In this document: in pieces, positions 33,202 to 41,628 of the stretch
Numbering within the stretch: the first letter of the stretch is position 1
Layout of the letters: the number at the start of each line of letters is the position of its first letter
DNA from: Nonomuraea sp. NBC_00507
Lineage (GTDB): Bacteria > Actinomycetota > Actinomycetes > Streptosporangiales > Streptosporangiaceae
Assembly (NCBI RefSeq): GCF_036013525.1
Contig: NZ_CP107853.1
Location: 3,968,001 to 4,032,000, forward strand
DNA: 64,000 bases
Direction: 5' to 3'
Translations under genes and position numbers: made by a program
Notes under the pieces: model-generated
The model's input: only the letters and a program-made list of their open reading frames with translations
Told to the model about the DNA's origin: nothing
The model's database searches: none

Positions 33202-33801
33202 TCACCAGATGGGATCGTCGATGATGACGGCCGGCCTCGGTGCGTGCGGCCAGTTAATATCCATGCGTACGCCGCTGCCGATGTCGATCACGGCCATAAG
33301 CGCGGCAAGGCCGAAGCGGATGTTGGCTTCCCTGCAGACATCCAGGACGAACGAAAGATCTTCATCCACGGGGTCGTGCGCGATCGGCCGGTCGCCGTGT
33401 GGGATTGCCCTCCACTTCAATCGGATTTCGCCGTCTACGGCATATGTAAATTTATGCTTATAGAGTATGGAGGTAAGGCTCCATGCTCGTTCGTCTTTCT
33501 CACTGAGTTCCTGTAGAACGGCGGGCTCATCGACCCCGCAGTCCTGGTTTTGGAAGAGGAAATACCCCTCCTTTTGCCTGTCCACTGACACCGCCGATCT
33601 GGGAATGAAATGATCTGCGCCTGCCGCGACGTCGACCTCTTCCTCGACGCCGGCTTCGGCCGATCGTGACAGTCTCGCGCCGATCTCCTCAATGGATGGA
33701 GGCAGGGTACCGGTCCGAGCCACTGTCCAGTGGAATCCGTCCTGCATCCACGCGTGCTCGTCTAAGAGTCGCTCATAGTGGTTGATTACTTGGAGGGACA
33801 T
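33202..33801 (-). CDS. Hypothetical protein
   Basis: A 199-residue soluble protein (start ATG 33801; another ATG at 33807) with alternating charged and hydrophobic stretches, no signal peptide and no recognised motif. Base composition is lower in GC than the housekeeping genes. It lies between an IS1380 remnant and a toxin-like tip, a position often taken by immunity proteins of polymorphic toxins, but this is only a contextual guess. Confidence 0.5.
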   Translation of the reverse strand: MSLQVINHYERLLDEHAWMQDGFHWTVARTGTLPPSIEEIGARLSRSAEAGVEEEVDVAAGADHFIPRSAVSVDRQKEGYFLFQNQDCGVDEPAVLQELSEKDERAWSLTSILYKHKFTYAVDGEIRLKWRAIPHGDRPIAHDPVDEDLSFVLDVCREANIRFGLAALMAVIDIGSGVRMDINWPHAPRPAVIIDDPIW

Positions 33802-33865
33802 GACCATATCCTGGCATATTTTTGCGGTGGGTAGGAAACGATGCCGCCCGGTAGGACTGCCGTAA

Positions 33866-34294
33866 ATGAATCGAGCGTGTCCTGGCCGGGCGGCATTGTG
33901 GCGTCAGCTAACTAGTTGGCCGCCGATGGGATACCACAGAGTTGCTCCCGCGTTGGGGGCAGATTGCCGGATGGGAGTACGAACCTGTTTGAGAACTTAT
34001 CGCCGAACAGTACTCTGTCGGCATGGTAGTAGCGCTTTGGGAAATAATGTCAGATGCGATCGAGACGCCCAAACAGGGCTCATCGTGTGCGGCGGCAGCG
34101 GACTCAGGTCGGGGTACCACTTCGGCAAATGCGGCACAACCCTCGGTGGAGTGACGTTGACGGACAAACCCTTGGCACAGAAGGATCGCAAGTTCATCGA
34201 GCATGAGGCCGAGCACATGAGACAGTTTAACCACTATTACAAGTACACCGGGTTCTGGCTGGCGTTCCTCGTCTATTATCTCGCCGAGCCCTAG
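33866..34294 (+). CDS. Orphan polymorphic-toxin-like tip with HExxH motif
   Basis: Up to 142 residues; the 5' part has no convincing start and may be a relic of a larger protein. The C-terminal 75 residues contain GLIVCGGSGL, GTTLGGVTLT and IEHEAEHMRQF, where HEAEH fits the HExxH zinc-metallopeptidase motif, ending in an aromatic hydrophobic segment. Domains of this kind occur as C-terminal tips of actinobacterial RHS and related toxins. It is followed after 73 nt by a lipoprotein gene. Function is inferred by resemblance only. Confidence 0.45.
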   Translation: MNRACPGRAALWRQLTSWPPMGYHRVAPALGADCRMGVRTCLRTYRRTVLCRHGSSALGNNVRCDRDAQTGLIVCGGSGLRSGYHFGKCGTTLGGVTLTDKPLAQKDRKFIEHEAEHMRQFNHYYKYTGFWLAFLVYYLAEP

Positions 34295-34367
34295 GCCCCA
34301 TGCGAAAACACCTATGAACTACAAGCCGAGGCAAAGGATGAGACCTATTACTGCTGATGAGCAATCG

Positions 34368-34868
34368 ATGGCTTCCCAATGGAAGCTTCGATGGCAATGC
34401 GTAGCTTGTTCGGCTGCGCTAATGACGCTGGTGGCAGCATGCAATGTGCCATTGAGTCATCCCTCCCCTAGGCCTATAGGGATCGGCCGTACTGCCGAGG
34501 GGCAACTCATGTTCATTATTCCTTTGTGCGATGGAGAGTCTTTGTCCACCTTCGATGTGCGGGAGCACCAGACGACACGCCCAGTGTGGAAGGTGTCACA
34601 ACCGATCCAGCCAGAGACGCGAAGGGGAACCGTCGTCCTAGGAGAAGCGAAAGGATTCGCAAACGAACAAGTAGCCTTAAAGCTACCAATTCCATCCCAT
34701 CTCAGCGTGTCGGCAGACCTGTCGAGCGGCACTTACGCTGGCCGTGGCTTTCTGTTGAGTGACGCGCCGAAATACTCCGCAGGTGCCACCACCCAGGTGC
34801 GCAATACCGAAGGAGAATTGGTCTCAGAGCACGACTTTCGTGAGCAAATAGTCGCCGAATTTTGCTAA
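34368..34868 (+). CDS. Putative lipoprotein, unknown
   Basis: 166 residues from the ATG at 34368 (a longer frame begins at 34314). It has a basic N-terminus, a hydrophobic stretch and a lipobox-like LVAAC, then about 140 extracytoplasmic residues without recognised domain. It follows the HExxH tip in the same direction, so it could be its surface-bound partner or immunity protein; no direct evidence. Confidence 0.55.
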   Translation: MASQWKLRWQCVACSAALMTLVAACNVPLSHPSPRPIGIGRTAEGQLMFIIPLCDGESLSTFDVREHQTTRPVWKVSQPIQPETRRGTVVLGEAKGFANEQVALKLPIPSHLSVSADLSSGTYAGRGFLLSDAPKYSAGATTQVRNTEGELVSEHDFREQIVAEFC

Positions 34869-34956
34869 GTAAATACTTCAACTCCTCAATGATCGTTTGA
34901 TATCGCGTCGGGGCCCCGTGTTCCGGACGTGATCCGACTGCGGCAGAATCGCCACC

Positions 34957-35754
34957 ATGAGACACATGATCACAGCATTGGCGGCTTGTAGTGCTTTACT
35001 AGTGGCCAGCGCTCCCTCGCAGGCCACAACCGAGGACCCCGTCCGGGCACTCAAGGCCGTCCTGGCCTCCGGGCAGGGGGTGCACTTCACCGAGACGGCC
35101 ACCCTCCTGGATGGCACCGACGAGAGGGCAGAACGCCGACGCACGGGTGTCTTCGAAACTCGCGAGAAGGGCGGCGTCAAGGCCCTGGACGTCACCACCA
35201 CCGGGAGCGAGCACGGCCGCGAGCGCGCCATCGGCTTCAACCATGACATCGGCGGTACCAGTTACCGATCCGGTGGCCTGGTCGGGAAATGGCTGCCGAA
35301 GGGCAAGACCTGGTGGAAGAACAGCCACCAGCTACATCTCTGGCACACTGAACTGCTCGGCAACGACGAGCAGCTCATCAATCCGACAGAGCTCGCGACC
35401 CTAGCCGCCCTGCTGGAGAACGGGCAGGTGAGCGGGGATGCCGTGACCGGCGCGATCACCTTCAAGGAACTCGAGAAAGTCTCTCCCTGGTTGGACCACT
35501 CGACCCACAGCAGCTGGGAGGACAACACAAAGCTCTCCTACACCCTCACTCTTACCCCGGCGGGCCTGGTCAGCAGGGTGCAGAGCACCTACACGGCTAC
35601 CGACGGTCCCGGTGAGCTGGCGGGCAGGACCCTCCACGTCGACACCCGCTACACCCAATGGGGTGGCAAGGTCTCGATCAAGGTGCCGGACCCCCGCAAA
35701 ACGACCACCGAGTTGTGCGCTCAGAAGATCTGCAAACTGCGCCTTCCAGGCTGA
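34957..35754 (+). CDS. Secreted protein, LppX/LolA-like fold suspected
   Basis: 265 residues with a signal peptide ending in PSQA (about residue 23). The mature part has beta-rich segments (HFTETATLLDG, ERRRTGVFETREKGGVKALDV, YTLTLTPAGLVSRVQSTYT, VSIKVPDP) reminiscent of actinobacterial LppX/LprG-type lipid-carrier proteins, though without a lipobox cysteine. Two cysteines near the C-terminus (ELCAQKICKL) may pair. GC content and codon use are those of native coding DNA. Confidence 0.65.
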   Translation: MRHMITALAACSALLVASAPSQATTEDPVRALKAVLASGQGVHFTETATLLDGTDERAERRRTGVFETREKGGVKALDVTTTGSEHGRERAIGFNHDIGGTSYRSGGLVGKWLPKGKTWWKNSHQLHLWHTELLGNDEQLINPTELATLAALLENGQVSGDAVTGAITFKELEKVSPWLDHSTHSSWEDNTKLSYTLTLTPAGLVSRVQSTYTATDGPGELAGRTLHVDTRYTQWGGKVSIKVPDPRKTTTELCAQKICKLRLPG

Positions 35755-35956
35755 CAACGCGAGGACGAGTGAGGATTGCTCGTGCGACCTGGGCGCGGCG
35801 TTCGCGTGCTGGTCATCGCGGAATCATGCCCGGTTGAAATCTGGCGCCGCTGACACCGGCAATGTCCGGGTTGAAATTGAGGATGATGCCCCGCCGAGGT
35901 CGACGCAAATGCAGGCCCAGGTATTGGGCCTCGCTGATCGGCACCTCGCTCATATC

Positions 35957-36075
35957 GCGAATTCTGCAACTCGGCTGATTGGCAGTTTGGGCTCCGGTCA
36001 GCGGGGCGTTGCCGTGTTCAGGCGCCTAGCTGCGGATGCTGCGGCTTCGACCGGCCGTACAGTTTCGCGATAGAC
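35957..36075 (-). pseudogene. Duplicated 3' tail of the XRE/TPR regulator gene at 48545-49777
   Basis: About 115 nt that align with 48493-48610 at roughly 80% identity, including GCGGGGCGTTGCCGTGTTCAGGC-type and CTTCGACCGGCCGTACAG stretches. In the intact locus this is the end of an XRE/TPR regulator plus its flank. Here no upstream part of the gene remains. Confidence 0.7.
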
Positions 36076-36105
36076 CTCGGAGTACTGCACTGGGCCGCGG
36101 CGGTT

Positions 36106-36372
36106 GTGCAGATCACGTCAACCCGCGTAACGGAGAATTCGGCCGATCCGGGGACGCCGAAGAAGGACATCAAGGCGCCGAAGCAGGCGTTGCGGGAGGA
36201 AGAGGCTGCGGGTCTTGTCGCGGTCCAGCGGAACCAGCGAAGTACGGATCCTGTTCATCTCGATCCCCTCCGCAACGCGGTCCTGCTGATCGCGGGCGAC
36301 AAGTCCGGGCAATGAAACCAGTGGTACCGACAAGCCATCCCGCTGGCCGAGCAGTGGTCTGAAGGAGTTGCC
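36106..36372 (+). pseudogene. RelE/HigB-like toxin remnant
   Basis: The frame ends with RNAVLLIAGDKSGQ then a stop, and after a one-base shift continues as NQWYRQAIPLAEQW. This matches the end of HigB/RelE-family proteins (VFLVGGDK..G.W..WY..AIP.AE..Y). The 5' part is too degraded to recognise. The product would be inactive. Confidence 0.5.
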
Positions 36373-36663
36373 ATGAGCACCGAGTTTCACTCCTATACGC
36401 GTGAGGAGTTCTCACCGAGTTCGTCCACCCCGACTGTCGACGACCGCCAGGCGTTGGAGGAGGCACGGGAGCGCCGGGTTGTCCAGGTGCGCGGGAGTTT
36501 CTGGCGGACATGCGTCAGCCTGGCTGGCGCCGAAGACAAGCTCGCTCAGCTCGACAAACGAGCTCGCCGCGCTACCACCATCAACTTCGGCATGCCCGCC
36601 TTCTCCGGCATCGCCGACCGCGCCGCTCCCCTTCCCGACGCTCGGCCAGGAGCCCTGTCCTAA
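36373..36663 (+). CDS. Hypothetical protein, possible relic of an antitoxin
   Basis: 96 residues starting with MSTEFHSYTREEF directly after the toxin remnant, with GGAG at the expected distance. The middle (RQALEEARERRVVQVRG) could be the start of an XRE-type antitoxin, but no helix-turn-helix follows. Either a decayed antitoxin or a chance frame. Confidence 0.35.
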   Translation: MSTEFHSYTREEFSPSSSTPTVDDRQALEEARERRVVQVRGSFWRTCVSLAGAEDKLAQLDKRARRATTINFGMPAFSGIADRAAPLPDARPGALS

Positions 36664-36746
36664 CCATGCTCGAACGGACGCTGACGTCTTCGCTTACGCG
36701 AACGAGATACCATTCGGCTACGTCATCCATCAGCAGAGAGTCCTAC

Positions 36747-36965
36747 GTGAGACAAAACCGGAAGATAAAATTTGCGCTCTTAGCACTCAATGTCGTCGGC
36801 TTGGCCATGACGGTCGCTTCCATCGCCGTCTGGATATCCACTGGCACCAATTCCACTGCCCCGGGCCAGTTACTGCTCAATGGAGGGCTGCTCATTCTGT
36901 TACCGACTTCGGTGGTCACCCTTGTTCTGGTCATCCGGGACAACCAGAATTCGAGTCGTCGCTGA
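36747..36965 (+). CDS. Small two-helix membrane protein
   Basis: 72 residues from a GTG at 36747 with two hydrophobic helices (about 8-31 and 42-63) and a polar C-terminal tail (IRDNQNSSRR). No family recognised. It belongs to a group of very small membrane proteins scattered in this accessory region. Confidence 0.5.
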   Translation: MRQNRKIKFALLALNVVGLAMTVASIAVWISTGTNSTAPGQLLLNGGLLILLPTSVVTLVLVIRDNQNSSRR

Positions 36966-37206
36966 TTTCAGCGAATCCTTCTTATGTCTTCGACAGCTGT
37001 AAGGATCGCGGAGCGGCCGCCCTCATGTCACATCGATCTTCCCTAACGGGCATCAAGATGACGAGTAGAGTCAAACCCGTATACCGTTCCCGTGGACGCT
37101 AACCGAAAAGGATGATCAAGGAGAAACTCCGCCACGCAGATTGCCCAGCTGACACGATCGCAGCGTAGATCATCGAGGTTAGCTCGCCGTAGGTTCCCGA
37201 AGGTAC

Positions 37207-37251
37207 GCATCAGGTGTTCCACATAGAAGATCTATGTGGAACACCTGATGC
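37207..37251. terminator. Perfect 20-bp inverted repeat (strong hairpin)
   Basis: GCATCAGGTGTTCCACATAG (37207-37226) pairs with its exact complement at 37232-37251 across an AAGAT loop. It lies 6 nt beyond the stop of the minus-strand small membrane protein, so it may be its terminator, but no T-run follows on either strand and the perfection is unusual. Confidence 0.6.
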
Positions 37252-37256
37252 CGTAA

Positions 37257-37457
37257 TCACATGTGGCGGTCCCGATCCCGCTTGATGAGGCGGTCAATCT
37301 GATAGAGCACGATCGCTACCGTGCCTATCGCGATTCCCACGGAAGTGAAGATGCCGCCCAATAAGCTTACTTCCGGATTATCGCTTGTCTTTGCGATGAG
37401 CGAAATGGCGACGACGATGGTTGCAAAGCCGCCGAGGGCGAAGGATGCGTATTTCAT
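37257..37457 (-). CDS. Small two-helix membrane protein
   Basis: 66 residues: MKYASFALGGFATIVVAIS forms the first helix, IFTSVGIAIGTVAIVLYQI the second, followed by a basic tail (RLIKRDRDRHM). The ATG has a GCAGGGA upstream. Unknown function; its 3' end runs into the 20-bp perfect hairpin. Confidence 0.55.
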   Translation of the reverse strand: MKYASFALGGFATIVVAISLIAKTSDNPEVSLLGGIFTSVGIAIGTVAIVLYQIDRLIKRDRDRHM

Positions 37458-38219
37458 TCCCTGCGAGTCCTCCCTATGCTGCCATTACCTTTTTCTTTTG
37501 GGTCCGCGTGAACTCGCATCTGTGGCTCCACGGGCTATTCCAGTAGTGTTAGCCGATGCCTACCCCGTTGCTTTTTGTTCGCATAGTCGATTTGTGATGG
37601 ATAGTATTGTGCAGTCCCGGCCACCGCTCCACGGAACGTTGTGATGAACGGCGCTGCCGGGGTCGGCGGCAGCACACATAATGCCACCGAATGACAAATC
37701 ATTTAAGGAATCGATCACATCGTCGACGTCTTCGCTGGCGATATGCCCGGTGCAGTCCCAGTCGTATCCTCAATAAGTGGACTTGCAAGTTTACCAGCTC
37801 TTACCGCCAACCGATTTAGGCGTCTTAAGCTTCTTTGCGGTTTTTGGGATTTTCTTCGAGGTTTACTTTGTGCCGTCAAGGTCTAGATTGTTGACGGGAT
37901 CTTGGGAAGTCTACTCGTAGGGGTTGTCGCTGCCTCCCAAGACTGGCAGATGGCCGCTCCGTAGCCCGGTTCCACGTGCACCAGTCGCTACACAGCCGGA
38001 CGTCCCCTTCGGCTGCGGGCCGCGCCTAGCGTGCAGGCGTGGGCGCTGGACCTGGCCGCGCAAGAGAAACCGGATGCACGCCATCGGCCTTCCAACATCA
38101 CCCTTATGCTGTGCCCGGTCAACCACCCGCGTGACACGGCCGAGCGGAGCGAGGCAGACCAGGTGCGCGGCCTTGCCGCGGCCGTCCTACAAGTCCACAC
38201 GACCTTCGAACAGGGACGA
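37458..38219. other. Gene-free stretch with one open, GC3-rich fragment
   Basis: About 760 nt. The first 500 are AT-richer and hold nothing I can support. From about 38031 a plus-strand frame (ALDLAAQEKPDARH to QVHTTFEQG) has good third-position GC but no start and no known domain; it may be the end of a deleted gene, running head-on into the AfsR-like gene. Confidence 0.35.
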
Positions 38220-41132
38220 CTACGCCTGCAACTCTCTCTCGGCGAGCGCCTGGGCCAGCCCGCTCTGTGCGGCCGCCAGCTCATATGGATCGTTGATCTT
38301 CTCCGCGATCTCCAGCGCCGCACCGAAGAACTCTCTGGCCTTCGAATGATTGCCGCACATCGCATAAGTACGCCCCAGGCCGTTGCGCACCCTGCACTCG
38401 GTCAGACGCCCGGGCACCTGCTGCGCAAGATCGAAAGCCTCCTCTTGAAGTCGAAGAGCCTCCGGGAAACGGCCCTGCTTCAACTCGACCTCGCCAAGAT
38501 GGCACAACGCCTGCGCTTCTAGCGTGCGATCTTCGAGCTCGCGAGCGATCCGCAGAGCCAGCGCAAAGTTTTCGAGGGCTGATGTCAGGTGCCCCAAGCC
38601 GACGTTGGCCATACCGACGTAGAACAGGATGTCCGCCTCGTCGTGCCGCCTGCCGCGTTCCTGGCAATACGCCAGAGCAATATCCAAGTCCTCCAGCGCA
38701 CGCTGCATCCTGCCCAGCTTGACGTTGATCTGCCCAGCCAGGTAGATAGCGGCTAGCTCGCCAGGCCAATCATCGATTTCGCGGTACAGGTCTCGCGCCT
38801 GCGCGTTCGCATCGAGGGCATCGCCGAGCCCACCGGTACGGAAGAGTCCGAAGGCCACGTAGTACTGGGCCTCGGCATGCATGCGCTTGTCCTTCGTGGC
38901 CACGGCCAACTCGACTGCCCTTCGCTGGCAGACCAGGAACTCGCCGTACAGGTCGACTTCTATGAGAGCGTGCCCCAGAGTGGTGAGGATCTTCGCCTCC
39001 CCGTTGAGGTCGCCCACCTGCCGTACGGCCTCCAGGGCCGCACGTTGCACGGTGATCCAGTCGTCGATGCGCCTGGTCAGATAGAAGTGGTACGCCGTGA
39101 TGTAGGCGAGCTCCCAGGAGTGGATGGGCAACCCGTTGCTGGCGGCATGGGTGATCAGAGCGACCGTGTTATGGAATTCACTGTTCAACCATGCCTGAGC
39201 GCTCTCTTGGTCGGCGAATTCCTGCACCCCGCCCGCAGGTCCGGGAACGCTCGGATGCATTAACCGGCCGTCGGGGTCGACGTAGCTCATCGCGGCGCGC
39301 GCGGTGTGGGTGTGCCAGCCGAGCAAACGAGTCCACGCCTCCCGTCGCTCGCCCTCCGTGTCCGCGAGCTCCCGGGCGTATTCACGTATGAGGTCGTGCA
39401 TAGTTACGCGCTGGTTCGAACTGTGAGCTAGGTGGGCACGTACGAGCATGTCCACGGCCTGGCGTGTGGTCTCCAGGCTCTCCCCCAACATGGCCGCAAG
39501 TGCGCCGAGGCTTACGTCGCGGCCCGGGTGGAGGCTCGCGATGCGGAACGCCGATCGTGCCAGCTCTGGCAGTGTTTGATAGGACAACGCGAATGCGGAG
39601 CGGACGCCTATGTGAGGGTCCTCGACAAGGTCGAGTGTTCTCAGACGGCTTCCTTCACGTAGCCGCGCCACCAAGTCGGCCGCCGGCTCTCGCTCACCGT
39701 GGACCTGCGCGGCGGCCAGGCGCAGAGCGAGGGGCAGGTAGCCGCACAAGGCGGCGAGCTCGCCGATCGACTCCTTGTCCTGCTCGTCGCTCAGAAGGGC
39801 GAACAGTAGCGCCTGTGCTTCTTCTGGTGAGAGGACGTCCAACTGGACGATGTCGACTTCATGAGTAACGGCAAGGCTCCGCAGCGAGTCTCTGCTGGTG
39901 ATCAGGACCCTGCTTGCTGAGGAGCCCGGGAGCAACGGCCTGACTTGTTCGGCGGTGGCCGCGTTGTCCAGCACGATGAGCAGACGTTTGTCCGCGACGG
40001 CCGAACGGTACATTGCAGCTCGCTCGTCCGTCTCGTGAGGGATTTCCTCCAACGGAATGCCGAGTCCCCGCAGTAACTGCCGCAACGCCTGTGTCGCAGT
40101 GACCGGGGCGTTGCGAGAGTAGCCGTGGAGGTTCACATACAGCTGGCCGTCGGGGAATTGGTCGGCCCGAAGGTGCCCCCAGTGGGTCGCCAGGGCGGTT
40201 TTGCCGACGCCTCCTGCACCCGCGATGGCGGAGATCACCAGTGCCTTGGCAGGATTCGCGATCAAGAGGGCATTGAGCGTGTCGAGGTGCTCGTCTCGGC
40301 CGGTGAACCGGGCGACATCGGTTGGCAATTGCCGCGGAACCAACTTCGGCCGTGGTGGTCGCGCCTCGACTGGTCGTACGGGATCGTTCAGCCTGAAGAG
40401 GTCCGGGTCCGCGCTGAGAATCGCCTGATGTAGCCGCTGGAGCTCGTCGCTTGGCTCCAGCCCGAGCTCGTCGCGGAAGCATTGACGCGCCAGCCTGTAC
40501 TGTTCGAGGGCGTCTGCGCGTCGCCCGTCACGATACAGCGCGACCATCAGCTGGCTGCGGAAGCGCTCGCGCAGGGGAGCGGTGGAAGTGAGCTGTCGGA
40601 GCTCGCCGATCAGCTCGGCATGACGGCCAAGCGCGAGATCCGCCTCGATGCGGTCGGTGAGCGCGGCGAATCGCAACTCCTCCAGTGCATGACCTTCGGT
40701 GGTCTGGAATTCCGGGCGCGTTCCTGTCAGCGCGGGCCCTCGCCACAGATCCAACGCGGCGTGCAGCCGTTCAGCGGCTCGCGGAAGATCGTTAGCGGCT
40801 CGGGCGGCGTTCGCGGCGGCGACCTCAGCGTGGAAAACGGCAAGGTCCGAAGCGGTTGCGGAGACCCTCAGCGAATACCCACCGGGGCTGGTGGAAATCT
40901 CACCCTCCTTGGTGAGGAGACGGCGCAGGGACCACAGATGGTTGTGCAGAGCGCGGCGCCCAGCAGCCGGCCGATCGTCGCCCCAGAGCGCCTCGAGCAG
41001 GTGGTCATGGGGCACCACATGGTTAGCCCGAAGGACGAGAAGCGCGATCAACGTCCGCTGCTTCTCGCCGACAATCGGCACTGCGCCTCCGTCGCGCCAG
41101 ATCTCAACCGGCCCTAAGACGCGAAACTCCAC
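38220..41132 (-). CDS. AfsR/SARP-family regulator (OmpR-DBD, BTAD, NB-ARC, TPR)
   Basis: A 970-residue pleiotropic transcription activator. Order: OmpR-type winged helix (1-95; FRVLGPVEIWRDG), bacterial transcriptional activation domain (about 100-245), NB-ARC ATPase (about 275-540) with Walker A GAGGVGKT near 303-311 and LLIVLDNAATAEQVRPLLPG, a winged-helix part (SFRIASLHPG), and TPR helices (about 650-960). AfsR-type proteins control secondary metabolism and are phosphorylated by Ser/Thr kinases in Streptomyces. The GTG at 41132 (VEFRVLGP) was preferred to a longer frame. No biosynthetic cluster lies beside it; a fragment matching part of its TPR region is found near 51,340. Confidence 0.88.
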   Translation of the reverse strand: MEFRVLGPVEIWRDGGAVPIVGEKQRTLIALLVLRANHVVPHDHLLEALWGDDRPAAGRRALHNHLWSLRRLLTKEGEISTSPGGYSLRVSATASDLAVFHAEVAAANAARAANDLPRAAERLHAALDLWRGPALTGTRPEFQTTEGHALEELRFAALTDRIEADLALGRHAELIGELRQLTSTAPLRERFRSQLMVALYRDGRRADALEQYRLARQCFRDELGLEPSDELQRLHQAILSADPDLFRLNDPVRPVEARPPRPKLVPRQLPTDVARFTGRDEHLDTLNALLIANPAKALVISAIAGAGGVGKTALATHWGHLRADQFPDGQLYVNLHGYSRNAPVTATQALRQLLRGLGIPLEEIPHETDERAAMYRSAVADKRLLIVLDNAATAEQVRPLLPGSSASRVLITSRDSLRSLAVTHEVDIVQLDVLSPEEAQALLFALLSDEQDKESIGELAALCGYLPLALRLAAAQVHGEREPAADLVARLREGSRLRTLDLVEDPHIGVRSAFALSYQTLPELARSAFRIASLHPGRDVSLGALAAMLGESLETTRQAVDMLVRAHLAHSSNQRVTMHDLIREYARELADTEGERREAWTRLLGWHTHTARAAMSYVDPDGRLMHPSVPGPAGGVQEFADQESAQAWLNSEFHNTVALITHAASNGLPIHSWELAYITAYHFYLTRRIDDWITVQRAALEAVRQVGDLNGEAKILTTLGHALIEVDLYGEFLVCQRRAVELAVATKDKRMHAEAQYYVAFGLFRTGGLGDALDANAQARDLYREIDDWPGELAAIYLAGQINVKLGRMQRALEDLDIALAYCQERGRRHDEADILFYVGMANVGLGHLTSALENFALALRIARELEDRTLEAQALCHLGEVELKQGRFPEALRLQEEAFDLAQQVPGRLTECRVRNGLGRTYAMCGNHSKAREFFGAALEIAEKINDPYELAAAQSGLAQALAERELQA

Positions 41133-41628
41133 CCGACCCCCTTGAGCGCGGTGATCTAGTCCCGAACTTCCCCGAGCCTCCATCGTGGTTCAGGTCTGTC
41201 TCGGGCACCACAACATGCGATAACAGATCAGCATGACAAGATCGTGACAATGTGGAGAGAACCTCCACAGCACCCTCGTCCATGCTCGTGGAGGTAGTCC
41301 CGGGTCGCATCGGTCGTCAGCATGTTCCGCGACCAGGGAGTCTCTGACTTAGATGGAGGAATGGGTGTCCCTCTTTCCCCGATCCCGGCTGTGACCACTT
41401 CTTACCGGGAGATCGCCTTCTGGCAATGCCGGGTCGGCCGGCGTACCCGCCAATTCCGAGAAGGCTGATTACCACTTTTCGGGCCGTAGCAGATTTATCG
41501 GCTCCCACAGGCGGGGCGTTACAGCCTTTCCTATGAGACTTGATGTGCCCTTTCTCATATTGCCGATTGATCTTGCCCAAGGTAAAGGTTATTTGCTATT
41601 CCAAACACACAGCAGATTGAGGGTGTTA
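41133..41628. other. Divergent intergenic region, AfsR-like / LamG gene
   Basis: About 500 nt without a supported gene. It must carry the promoters of both flanking giant genes. I see no clear paired operator. Confidence 0.4.
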
